Origin: Brevundimonas goettingensis
GTDB taxonomy: Bacteria > Pseudomonadota > Alphaproteobacteria > Caulobacterales > Caulobacteraceae
Reading direction: 5' to 3'
Assembly: GCF_017487405.1 (NCBI RefSeq)
Contig: NZ_CP062222.1
Span: 62,001 to 126,000, forward strand
DNA: 64,000 bases
The position numbers and the translations under genes were made by a program. The first letter of the stretch is position 1, and the number at the start of each line of letters is the position of its first letter. This document shows positions 50,554-58,653 of this stretch, one piece after another. The notes beneath the pieces were generated by a model, which worked only from the letters and a program-made list of their open reading frames with translations, was not told the DNA's origin and did not search any database.

Positions 50554-51807
50554 CTATTGTCCGTTGACGAGGAAGAACACTGCGCCGAACAGGCCGATGA
50601 CGGCCGCCGCGACGGTCGCCCTGGACTTCAGCGCCTCTCCAAAGATCGCGAGGGTGATGAGCTGCGAGATCGTATTGACCGCGAAAAAGCCCGTCACGCT
50701 CGGGTGGTGGAGCAGGAAATACGCGCTTGCCAGAGAGCAGCAGGAGTCGATGGCCACCTTCAACGCCAGTGTCCAATGCCGCTTTTGGGAATTGATCTCA
50801 CTGGTGGCCACGGGCTGGGCCGCCAAGGCTGAAACCCATGCAATGAAGACCATGAAATAGATGATGAATTTGGGGGCGTGGGCGCTAATGGCGACTGCGG
50901 CGGACAGGGTGACCGCCGAGGTGATCGTGGGGAGGGGGATCAGGGAGCTCATCTTCCTGCCGACCCCCGACCAGCGGTAGTTCACCAGAATTACCGAGTT
51001 GATCAGCAAGCCAATGATGGCGTTTCCAATACGAGAAGCAATGAAGATAAACGTCGCCGTTCCGGTGACCAGATGGGACATGGCCGTAATATAGATCGTC
51101 GGAATAACGGTGCTGGAAAAGACTCCGGTCAGCAAAACCAGAGTGTGAATAATGGCTGCTTTGTATCGACTTATACTGAATTCGATTTTTCCGCGGGTCT
51201 CGGGGGCCACGTATCGCCAGTAAAGAACGGCTGCCGTGACGATCGTGGTGACGCACCAGATTACCGCAGGCGCGATGGGCAGTATGGGCCTGGCGACAGG
51301 CACAAGGGAGACCACGAGGACTGATACAATGAGGACCGCGTTGGAGGGCAGCGTGGCTGTCGCGAGAAAGATCGGCTGTCCGGCCAAGGCGCTTCGAACG
51401 GCATAGACCCCGATGGACGAGAGCGCCGCCCCCCCCAAACCGAAGGCGGCGAATATGGTGGCGACAGTGGCGGGGGCGAGTTCCGGCGGTCCCCCATGGT
51501 CGACGTATATCCAGTAGGAACCGATCGAAAAAACGATCTGGAACAATGATGTGGCTACGGCGATTGGACGCCACAGGTTCAGGTTAGGCCGACCCAAGGC
51601 GAGAGGGTAGATGACGCCCAGGACCACGCCCGTGAACGCTCCGTTGCCTGCCTGAAGGGCGACGATATAGATGTCCGAAATTCCAAGACCCAGAAGGGTC
51701 AGCGCCAGCAAGGACAGCGCGGTGAAGCCCTGCGACGCGACGGTCGCGATGACCACCGGGCCGTATTTGGCGACCCTCGGCTTAAGTCGGTCGACCAGAT
51801 TGCTCAC
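50554..51807 (-). CDS. Polytopic membrane protein, flippase-like (MOP/Wzx candidate), lower GC
   Basis: A 417-residue membrane protein with about 11-12 helices (for example VIATVASQGFTALSLLALTLLGLG; AAIIHTLVLLTGVFSSTVIPTIYITAM; RIGNAIIGLLINSVILVNY). The spacing and NAIIGLLINSVILVNY helix recall MurJ/Wzx-type lipid-linked sugar flippases, and it lies next to the polysaccharide locus, but no motif decides. Its DNA has visibly more A and T than the neighbours, suggesting recent transfer, as is common for Wzx genes. An in-frame ATG at 51807 follows a weak ribosome site. Confidence 0.6.
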   Translation of the reverse strand: MSNLVDRLKPRVAKYGPVVIATVASQGFTALSLLALTLLGLGISDIYIVALQAGNGAFTGVVLGVIYPLALGRPNLNLWRPIAVATSLFQIVFSIGSYWIYVDHGGPPELAPATVATIFAAFGLGGAALSSIGVYAVRSALAGQPIFLATATLPSNAVLIVSVLVVSLVPVARPILPIAPAVIWCVTTIVTAAVLYWRYVAPETRGKIEFSISRYKAAIIHTLVLLTGVFSSTVIPTIYITAMSHLVTGTATFIFIASRIGNAIIGLLINSVILVNYRWSGVGRKMSSLIPLPTITSAVTLSAAVAISAHAPKFIIYFMVFIAWVSALAAQPVATSEINSQKRHWTLALKVAIDSCCSLASAYFLLHHPSVTGFFAVNTISQLITLAIFGEALKSRATVAAAVIGLFGAVFFLVNGQ

Positions 51808-52110
51808 GTATCGACGCGAGAAATACAGCAGCGGGTGGGACCTTCAGCGGCCTGCCCGGCCCGATTTCCAATGGCGACGCGTGTGAGAGCCCCAGAAAAG
51901 ACGGGGCGCCTTGAGCAACTCACGAGGGTATTCTTCCGCTGGAGCAAGCAAGTCGCGTGTGGGAACAGGCTTTCCATGACGGGCCGATCTGAGAGTCTGC
52001 GTTGTGTCTTGGCATTTGGCCCGTTGCGCCACAAGGCAAACTGTAGGCGTTATGGCGAAGGTTATAAAACGAAGACGTCGCGACAGGCGGCGCACCTCAA
52101 AACGCACTGC
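51808..52110. other. 303-base gap with no supported gene
   Basis: This stretch has lower GC like the flippase gene beside it. Short frames on the minus strand (up to 87 codons) are Arg-rich, overlap in two frames and have no ribosome site or known domain. It may hold the flippase promoter or decayed sequence. I see no hairpin terminator. Confidence 0.4.
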
Positions 52111-52920
52111 CTAGCTGATGGTGCGGCGCGTCGTTTCGACGGTCTTGCCCATGGTCCGCGTCTGGAGCAGCTGGCGGGTGTCGCCCTCCAGCCGCAGGCC
52201 CGTCAGCACCCCGGTCGCATAGGCGCCGGTGTCGATGCCGATCCGGCGGCTGTCCGCGTGAACCGCCTCTTCCGGCGTATGGCCGTGCACGACCACCTTC
52301 TCGAACGGCGTGCGCCCGCCCAGGAAGTCGCCGCGGATCCACATCAGATCCTGTTCGGACTGTTCGGCCAGGGCAATGCCCGGACGGGCGCCGGCGTGGG
52401 CGAAGAAATAGTCACCGATCTCGTAGGACGACAGCTGGCGCGCCAGGAAGCGGCGATGGCTGTCCGGCAGGGCCGCGTTCAGATTGGCCGAAGCCTCGAC
52501 CCAGCCCTCGCTATCGCCCTTCAGGGCAGGAATGGTCACGCCGTACGACAGCAGCGCCTCGCGCCCGCCGTACTCGCACCATGACGGGCCGAGTTCGGGC
52601 TCGGTCAGGAAGGCCTCAAACCGTTCCTCGTGATTGCCGCGCAGGAAATGGGTCTCGATGTCCTCGACGTCCGAAAGGCGGCACAGCAGGTCGATCACGC
52701 CCCTGGAGTCCGCGCCGCGATCGACATAGTCGCCCAGCATCACGATCATCGGCCGCGCCGGCTTCGTCGCGCGCAGGTCGTTGACGATCCCGGTCAGCAG
52801 CGGAAGCAGCAGGTCGGCGCGGCCATGCACATCGCCGACGGCCCAGACGACCGCGCCGTCCGGCACGCTCGCGGTGCGCCGGACGGCGGGTTTGGTCTTG
52901 CGGAAGAGGGAACCGATCAT
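52111..52920 (-). CDS. PPP-family metallophosphatase (serine/threonine phosphatase-like)
   Basis: A 269-residue metallophosphoesterase with all PPP signature motifs in order: AVGDVHGRADLL, MLGDYVDRGADS, FLRGNHEERFEAFL, FAHAGARPG and VVHGHTPEE. It should remove phosphate from proteins or diadenosine polyphosphates. The frame is open to a GTG at 52962; I start at the ATG at 52920 (MIGSLFRKTKPAVRR), where relatives usually begin, but ribosome sites are weak for both. It lies next to the export lipoprotein and a BY-kinase, so a role in reversing envelope phosphorylation is possible but unproved (tyrosine-kinase partners usually use other phosphatases). Confidence 0.88.
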   Translation of the reverse strand: MIGSLFRKTKPAVRRTASVPDGAVVWAVGDVHGRADLLLPLLTGIVNDLRATKPARPMIVMLGDYVDRGADSRGVIDLLCRLSDVEDIETHFLRGNHEERFEAFLTEPELGPSWCEYGGREALLSYGVTIPALKGDSEGWVEASANLNAALPDSHRRFLARQLSSYEIGDYFFAHAGARPGIALAEQSEQDLMWIRGDFLGGRTPFEKVVVHGHTPEEAVHADSRRIGIDTGAYATGVLTGLRLEGDTRQLLQTRTMGKTVETTRRTIS

Positions 52921-52984
52921 TGACGCCACATCGGAGCTTTCCGCCCCGTCGGCAAGTCCCACGTTCGGTGTCGCTCGCAGAGGA

Positions 52985-53584
52985 TCAGAAGAACCTCTCG
53001 CCGATCCGGATGGTGTCGCCCGGCGCGACCTGGGTCACTGCGTTCAGCGGATAGGCCTGCTCGGCCGCCGAGTCCGTCCGCTTGATATAGACGCGACGCG
53101 TATCGGCCCGGTAGGTGAAGCCCTCGGCCGTCGCCACGGCGTTCAGCACCGTCAGGTTGTTGGTGTACGGATACTCGCCGGGCTTGTTGACCTCGCCGAG
53201 AATATAGAACGGGCGATAGTTGAGCACTTCGGCGCTCACGCGCGGCTCATTGATATATCCTTGGCGCAGCGCTTGGGCGATTTCTTCCTGGAACTGGGCG
53301 ATGGTCAGGCCCGCGGCCTGGACTTCGCCGATCAGCGGCAGGGACACCTTCCCGGAACCGCCGACCAGAAACTCGCCGGTCAGGGCTTCTTCACCGAAAA
53401 CGTTGACGCGCAGCTTGTCCGCCGGACCCAGCTTGTATTCCGGCACGGTGCGGACACCGGCATCCTGCAGATCCGCGACCGTCACCGGTCCGGTCACGCC
53501 GGGCGCGGGTCCACCGCCGCCGCAGCCGGCCACGCCGAGCAGCAGAACGGCGCCCAAAAACAATCCCCGAAGCCACGTCATCAT
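52985..53584 (-). CDS. Polysaccharide export lipoprotein (Wza/HfsD-like)
   Basis: A 199-residue outer-membrane export protein. A lipoprotein signal ends LLLGVAGC. A Poly_export domain follows (YKLGPADKLRVNVFGEEALTGEFLVGGSGKVSLPLIGEVQAAG) and a SLBB-like segment (PFYILGEVNKPGEYPYTNNLTVLNAVATAEGFTYRADTRRVYIKR). It should form the exit channel for the polysaccharide made by the plus-strand locus at 54-64 kb. AAGGGG stands before the paired ATGs at 53584/53581. Holdfast loci in Caulobacter have a similar gene (hfsD), but the adjacent rhamnose genes make general exopolysaccharide equally likely. Confidence 0.9.
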   Translation of the reverse strand: MMTWLRGLFLGAVLLLGVAGCGGGGPAPGVTGPVTVADLQDAGVRTVPEYKLGPADKLRVNVFGEEALTGEFLVGGSGKVSLPLIGEVQAAGLTIAQFQEEIAQALRQGYINEPRVSAEVLNYRPFYILGEVNKPGEYPYTNNLTVLNAVATAEGFTYRADTRRVYIKRTDSAAEQAYPLNAVTQVAPGDTIRIGERFF

Positions 53585-54412
53585 CAAAACCCCTTGCTGC
53601 ACCGCAACACTAGCTGATCGGTCAGCCCAGTCCAACCGCTACAAGCCCCACGCGAAACTCCTCACTCTTTCACACAAATCCATCAAGAAGATATCAATGT
53701 AACGCTTCAACGAGCGTAAGGATGTGACGACGCGGATATCGCGGTGAAGGCTTCAGACGGCTACAGGATCAAGCTTGGCGTGACGTGTGCAGGGGGCGTA
53801 CTCGTCGCAGGCTTCGCCATGGCGGCTGGAGCGAGGTCTTCGTTTCAGGGCGTTCTCCGACTGTCGTTGTCCTTTTCTCGTCGACCGAAGTGTCGGAGCA
53901 GAGGCGAGGGCCGACCTGACGGCCGCCTCGCCTGACCTTCCGCTCTCCGTCGCCCTGGCCGGGAACCGGACTGCGACAGGCGCCGCGCCGATGTCGGCGG
54001 CGGCCTGGCTCTGCATCGCCTGAACGAGGTCTCGCAACAGCGCGCCGCTGGACGGTCCGGCGCTGACACAACCTACTGGAGATTGACCTTATTTTACAAG
54101 CATGGGGAGAGCTTCACTTACGAGCCCGTGCAGAAGTCTCCGAGGAGCCTTTCACGATGACTCCTGACCAGGGCAATCTCTGAACGATGGATGCAATCGA
54201 TGGTTCTGCCGGGAAAAAGGCTGCAACGGTTAATGGAGTCGAGGCGGGCTCAGGCTACAGGAAGAAAAATTCGCTTTAAAGCAGTAAGTAGTGTCCGGGC
54301 GGACACAGATATCCGAATGTTGCGATGCAAAACGTCGATATAACAAGGATCGGCTTTACGAAGATGCCGCTTTTCGGCATTGTGTTTCCAATAGTTTAAG
54401 AGGGACTCCAAC
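53585..54412. other. 828-base gap between divergent polysaccharide genes
   Basis: The left ~450 bases are GC-rich with only short, mutually overlapping frames that look like no protein I know. One plus frame (53744-53935) has a signal-like start but a nonsensical tail, so it may be decayed. The right ~350 bases are A/T-richer and should hold divergent promoters. They contain a perfect palindrome at 54291 and a hairpin ATGCCG-CTTTT-CGGCAT (54364-54380) in the leader of the next gene. No RNA gene is recognised. Confidence 0.5.
54291..54306. promoter_or_regulatory. 16-base palindrome upstream of the polysaccharide operon
   Basis: GTGTCCGGGCGGACAC is a perfect six-base inverted repeat around GGGC, 107 bases before the next gene's start and within A/T-rich promoter-like DNA. 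It could be the operator of an exopolysaccharide regulator. The regulator is unknown. Confidence 0.45.
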
Positions 54413-54901
54413 ATGATGAAATCCATGATCTTCGCGGTGGCGTCCCGGGCGCTCGCCTCGGTCGGCGCTCTTGCCGTCGTCGCGGCTCCGGCCGTCACTC
54501 TCGCTGCTACGGTTCAAGCCGACGTCGCTGCCCTCTCGGTCAGCATCCAGGCTGCCGTGACCCAGGCCCAGTCGGCCGCCGCCGCCGCCGGTCTCACCGG
54601 CGACGCCGCCGCCGCCCAGGTCGAAGCTGCCGTGCAACAAGCCATCGCCGCCAGCGGCGCGACGCCGCAACAGGCCTTGGCCGCGCTTTCGCAAGCTCGC
54701 GCCGCCATGTCCGCCAACGGCACCCTGTCGGCCTCGAGCTCTGCGGCTCTCGGCACCGTCAGCAGCCAGGTCGCCTCGATCGGCACCTCGGGCGGCGGCG
54801 CTCCGGCCTCGGGCGGTTCGTCCGGCGGCGGCGCTCCCGTTCCCCCGCCCGCCTCTTCGGGCGGCGGCGGCGGCGGCTCGGACTACCGTCCGACCACCTA
54901 A
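54413..54901 (+). CDS. Ala/Gly-rich exported protein, 162 aa
   Basis: An exported protein: signal peptide (to about VTLAA), an Ala/Gln-rich helical middle (residues ~32-125; VSIQAAVTQAQSAAAAAGLTG, VQQAIAASGATPQQALAALS), then a low-complexity tail of Gly/Ser/Pro (SGGGAPASGGSSGGGAPVPP) ending SDYRPTT. It has GAGGG before paired ATGs. Between the divergent export lipoprotein and the barrel protein, it is probably part of the polysaccharide machinery, perhaps a matrix or periplasmic spacer protein. I recognise no family. Confidence 0.75.
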   Translation: MMKSMIFAVASRALASVGALAVVAAPAVTLAATVQADVAALSVSIQAAVTQAQSAAAAAGLTGDAAAAQVEAAVQQAIAASGATPQQALAALSQARAAMSANGTLSASSSAALGTVSSQVASIGTSGGGAPASGGSSGGGAPVPPPASSGGGGGGSDYRPTT

Positions 54902-54910
54902 AGACTTGCA

Positions 54911-54934
54911 GGGGCCTGTGGAAACACAGGCCCC
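54911..54934 (+). terminator. GAAA-loop hairpin after the Ala/Gly-rich protein gene
   Basis: GGGGCCTGTG-GAAA-CACAGGCCCC is a perfect 10-pair stem with a stable GNRA tetraloop, nine bases after the stop codon. No T-run follows. It may stop part of transcription or protect the upstream mRNA end, giving more of the small protein than of the barrel downstream. Confidence 0.6.
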
Positions 54935-54999
54935 CGCCACGACTACAATAAACGTTCTAAAAACTTGGGGCTCGCCTGACTTGGCGGGATAGATGATTC

Positions 55000-56310
55000 A
55001 TGTCGATTGTTAGCAGAAGTCTGACTGTTTTGATCGCCATGGGCGCCGCCGCCCAGGCGGGCACGGCTCTCGCCCAGTCGGCGTCGTCGACCCTGGCCCA
55101 GGCCCAGGCCCAGTCCGGCGACATGTTCGCCCGCGACCGCAGCGTCGCCGTCCGCGACCGGCCCCACCCCGAGTATGAGGCCATGGGCCTGCCGATGGGC
55201 GGTTTCACCGTCTATCCGAAGCTCGACATCATCGGCGAGTACAACGACAACGTCTTCGCGACCGCCACCGGCGCCGTCGACGACGTCATCCTGCGCCTGC
55301 GCCCGGAAATCGCCGTCTCGACCGACTGGAATCGCAGCTCGATCACGGCTTACGCCCGCTCGACCATCTCGCAGTACGCCGAGTACGACTCCGAAAACAC
55401 CACCGACTACGACCTGGGCGGCGCCGCGCGCCTGGACGTGTCGCGCGCCATGAACATCGTCGGCGGCGCCAGCTTCGGCCACCAGTCCGAGCCTCGCACC
55501 ACGGCCAGCTCGGGCTCGCAGTCCGAAAAGCCGATCGAATACGACGTCGCCTCGGGCTACATCGCCGCCACCCGCACCTCGGGCCGCGTCAAGATGTCGG
55601 GCCGCGCCGACATCCGCGACTTCGACTATGAGGACGGCTACACCTCGGCCGGCGTCGTCGTCGACCAGGACGATCGCGACCGCACCAACACCAGCTTCAC
55701 GGGCCGCGTCGACGTCGCCCTCAGCCCGGCGACCGCCCTGTTTGTCCAGGCGACCGCCAACGACCGCGACTACGACCTGCCCTCGACCCTGACGACCGCC
55801 GCCCGCGACTCCTCGGGCTACGAAATCCTGGCCGGCGCCAACTTCGAACTGGGCGCCGTGGCCCGCGGTGAAATCGCCGCCGGCTATATCGAGCAGAATT
55901 TCGACGAGAGCGTCTACAAAGACCTCAGCGGTCTGGGCGCTCGCGCCTCGCTGGAATGGTTCCCGACCCAGCTGACCACGGTCACCTTCACCGGCGCCCG
56001 CACCATTGAGGACTCGGCGATCATCGGCTCGGGCGGTTATGTCTCGACCAACCTCGCCGTCCAGGTCGATCACGAACTGCAGCGCAACGTGATCCTCAGC
56101 GGTCAGGTGACCTACGGCAACGACGACTATGACGGCATCGATCGCACCGACAAGCGCTTCGGCGCCCAGGCCAGCGCGACCTATCTGATCAACCGTCACC
56201 TCGGCGCCAGCGTCGCGGTCAGCCACTACGAGCAGAGCTCGGACGGCGCCGACAACGGCGTGAGCTTCGACATGAACAAGCTGATGGTTTCGCTGGTCAC
56301 CCAGTTCTAA
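55000..56310 (+). CDS. Outer-membrane beta-barrel protein (BBP2_2-like) of polysaccharide locus
   Basis: A 436-residue exported protein. The signal peptide ends around ALAQS. The mature part has many alternating strands (FTVYPKLDIIGEYNDNVFATATGAVDDVILRLRPEIAVSTDW; YAEYDSENTTDYDLGG) and the C-terminus ends LMVSLVTQF, a barrel signature with terminal Phe. Such barrels sit just upstream of Wzc/GumC-type genes in many alphaproteobacteria and are thought to help export the polymer. Codon use is strongly biased to C-ending codons, suggesting high expression. The ribosome site is weak. Confidence 0.87.
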   Translation: MSIVSRSLTVLIAMGAAAQAGTALAQSASSTLAQAQAQSGDMFARDRSVAVRDRPHPEYEAMGLPMGGFTVYPKLDIIGEYNDNVFATATGAVDDVILRLRPEIAVSTDWNRSSITAYARSTISQYAEYDSENTTDYDLGGAARLDVSRAMNIVGGASFGHQSEPRTTASSGSQSEKPIEYDVASGYIAATRTSGRVKMSGRADIRDFDYEDGYTSAGVVVDQDDRDRTNTSFTGRVDVALSPATALFVQATANDRDYDLPSTLTTAARDSSGYEILAGANFELGAVARGEIAAGYIEQNFDESVYKDLSGLGARASLEWFPTQLTTVTFTGARTIEDSAIIGSGGYVSTNLAVQVDHELQRNVILSGQVTYGNDDYDGIDRTDKRFGAQASATYLINRHLGASVAVSHYEQSSDGADNGVSFDMNKLMVSLVTQF

Positions 56311-56345
56311 CGGCTTATCAAGAACTAGACTGTAAAACAGCGTCC

Positions 56346-58625
56346 ATGACTGTCAGCACCGATCCGCGCCCCGCGCCCGAGAACAACTCCTTTGGGCCCG
56401 CGGGATGGGGCGGAGGCGCGCGTGGCGCCCTGGGTCAGATCGCCCAAATCGTCGACATCCATCGGCTGATCGCGACGTTCCGTCGCCGTCTGAAGCTGTT
56501 TGCGGCGATCGCCGTCCTGGTGCTGGTCGTCACCGTCGTCGTCACGGCGCGGGCGACCCCGCTCTATACGGCGACCGCCAACCTGATGATCGACACCCGC
56601 AAGGAAAGCGTCGTCGACACCACGGCGGTTCTGTCCGGACTGAGCGCAGACACGGGCGTGGTCGACACTGAAGTCGAGGTTCTGAAATCCCGTCACCTGG
56701 CCGAGCGCGTCGTCGATGTGCTCAAGCTGCAGAACGACCCGGAATTCAATCCTGCGCTCGGAAAGCCCGGGCCGGTCAAGTCCGTGATGAACGGGGTCGC
56801 CAGCCTCTTCGGCGCCGCGGCGCCTGACGCGGCCCGCGCCCGTATGAGCCAGATCGACGCGCAGAAGGAAAAGGAAAAGGTCGTCGACATCGTCCTGGAC
56901 CGGCTGTCGATCCGTCGTGCCGGCCTGACCTATGTGATGAGCGTCAGCTTCACCTCGGAAGATCCGACCAAGGCCGCCCAGATCGCCAACACCTTCGCCG
57001 ACCGCTACCTGCTGGAACAGCTGGAAGCCAAGTTCGACGCGACGCGTCAGGCCAACACCTGGCTGAACGGCCGTCTGAGCGAGCTGCGCACCGAGGTTGA
57101 GCAGGCCGAGACGGCCGTCGCCCAGTACCGCGCCAGCAACAACCTGCTGAGCACGTCGGGCGCCTCCCTGACCGAACAGGAAATCTCGGCCTACAACCAG
57201 CAACTGGCCGGTGTCCGCACCCAACAGGCCGAGGCCGAGGCCCGTCTGCGCACAGCCCGCGCCCAGCTGGCCAGGGGTTCGACCGGCGAAGACGTCGGCG
57301 AGGCCCTGGGTTCGCTGGTGGTTCAGCAGCTCCGCGCCCAGCGCGCCACGGTCTCGGGCCGCGTCGCTGACCTGTCCAGCCGCTACGGCCCGCGCCACCC
57401 GGACATGCTCCGCGCCCAGCGCGAACTGGCCGACATCGACAGCCAGATCCAGGCTGAAATCCAGCGCATCATCTCCAACCTGGAAGCCCAGGCCCAGGTC
57501 TCTCGCGAGCGGACCCAGTCCATGGCCTCCAGCCTGGGCGGCGCCCGCGGCACCCTGGCCGCCAACAACGCCGCCGCCGTTCGCCTGAACGAGCTGGAGC
57601 GCAACGCCGAGTCCGTCCGGACCCTGTATCAAAGCTTCCTCGACCGCTTCAAGGAAACCAGCTCGCAGGAAGGCATCGAACAGTCCGACGCCCGTATCGT
57701 GTCGCGCGCCGCCATTCCGACCGGCCCCAGCTCGCCGAACATCGGCCTGAACCTGGCCATCGGCCTGATCCTGGCCATCGCGGCCGGCATGGCCGCCGTC
57801 GTGATCGCCGAAATGCTCGACTCGGGTGTCACCACCGGCGACGACATCGAGCGCAAGTTCCACCTGCCCCACCTGGGTTCGGTGCCGATGCTGTCCTCGG
57901 TCGCCGACGCCGTCGATCGCGACGAGACCCCGGTCGACTACATCCTCAAGCGGCCGCTCTCGAGCTTCGCCGAGGCTGTCCGCGCCCTGCGCGCCTCGAT
58001 CCTCTATTCGCGGATCGGCCAGGACATCCAGGTCATCACCATGACCTCCGCCCTGCCCGCTGAAGGCAAGACGACGACCTCGCTCAGCCTGGCGCGCGTC
58101 GCCGCCCAGTCCGGCGCCCGCGTCATCCTCGTCGACTGCGACCTTCGCCGCCGCAACGTCAACCGTCTGCTGGGCGTCGAGCCCGAGGTCGGCCTGCTGG
58201 AAGTGCTGAACCGCACGACCTCGCTCGAATCCGCCATGCACCTCGACGAGCCCTCGGGCTGTATGATCCTGCCTCTGGCCAAGAACAGCTTCACGCCCAA
58301 GGACGTGTTTGGCTCGCAGGCCATGACCCAGCTGCTGACGCATCTGCGCAGCCAGTTCGACCTGGTCATCCTCGATACCGCGCCCGTCCTGGCCGTCGCC
58401 GACACCCGTGTCCTGGCCGGTCAGTCCGACGCCGTCGTCTTCCTGACCCGCTGGCGCAAGACCCCCGAGAAGGCCATCGCCACGGCGATCAAGCTGCTCG
58501 AACAGTCGGGCGCCCATGTCGCCGGTATCGCCCTGACCCAGGTCGATATGATCGCCCAGTCGCGCTACGGATACGGTGACGCCGGCTACTACTATGCGGA
58601 CTACAAAAAGTACTACGCTTCCTGA
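56346..58625 (+). CDS. Polysaccharide co-polymerase with BY-kinase domain (Wzc/GumC-like)
   Basis: A 759-residue inner-membrane protein. A Wzz domain (first helix FAAIAVLVLVVTVVVTARATP ~residue 55) is followed by long periplasmic coiled coils (~220-430; RTEVEQAETAVAQYRASNN) and a second helix (GLNLAIGLILAIAAGMAAVVIAEM ~480). The C-terminal tyrosine kinase has Walker A SALPAEGKTTTSLSLAR, Walker A' VILVDCDLRRRN and Walker B LVILDTAPVLAVAD. The tail is a tyrosine cluster (SRYGYGDAGYYYADYKKYY) for autophosphorylation. It controls chain length and export of the polymer together with the Wzy protein and the Wza-like lipoprotein. Confidence 0.93.
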   Translation: MTVSTDPRPAPENNSFGPAGWGGGARGALGQIAQIVDIHRLIATFRRRLKLFAAIAVLVLVVTVVVTARATPLYTATANLMIDTRKESVVDTTAVLSGLSADTGVVDTEVEVLKSRHLAERVVDVLKLQNDPEFNPALGKPGPVKSVMNGVASLFGAAAPDAARARMSQIDAQKEKEKVVDIVLDRLSIRRAGLTYVMSVSFTSEDPTKAAQIANTFADRYLLEQLEAKFDATRQANTWLNGRLSELRTEVEQAETAVAQYRASNNLLSTSGASLTEQEISAYNQQLAGVRTQQAEAEARLRTARAQLARGSTGEDVGEALGSLVVQQLRAQRATVSGRVADLSSRYGPRHPDMLRAQRELADIDSQIQAEIQRIISNLEAQAQVSRERTQSMASSLGGARGTLAANNAAAVRLNELERNAESVRTLYQSFLDRFKETSSQEGIEQSDARIVSRAAIPTGPSSPNIGLNLAIGLILAIAAGMAAVVIAEMLDSGVTTGDDIERKFHLPHLGSVPMLSSVADAVDRDETPVDYILKRPLSSFAEAVRALRASILYSRIGQDIQVITMTSALPAEGKTTTSLSLARVAAQSGARVILVDCDLRRRNVNRLLGVEPEVGLLEVLNRTTSLESAMHLDEPSGCMILPLAKNSFTPKDVFGSQAMTQLLTHLRSQFDLVILDTAPVLAVADTRVLAGQSDAVVFLTRWRKTPEKAIATAIKLLEQSGAHVAGIALTQVDMIAQSRYGYGDAGYYYADYKKYYAS

Positions 58626-58653
58626 GGCCTAAGCGGCGCCGTATAGTCGGGTC

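Noticed and set aside
51844..52107. 87-codon minus-strand frame between the flippase and the phosphatase
   Set aside because: Arg-rich, overlapped by another frame, no ribosome site and no known domain.
53702..53717. ACGCT-AGCGT short inverted repeat upstream of the export lipoprotein gene
   Set aside because: Five-base arms are expected by chance in this composition and no other signal accompanies them.
53744..54023. Two overlapping plus frames that could be a frameshifted small exported protein
   Set aside because: Only the first ~25 residues look like a signal peptide; the remainder matches nothing in either frame, so there is not enough to call a gene or pseudogene.
56325..58517. 730-codon minus-strand frame opposite the Wzc-like gene
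   Set aside because: Mirror of strongly biased codons; no ribosome site or family resemblance.
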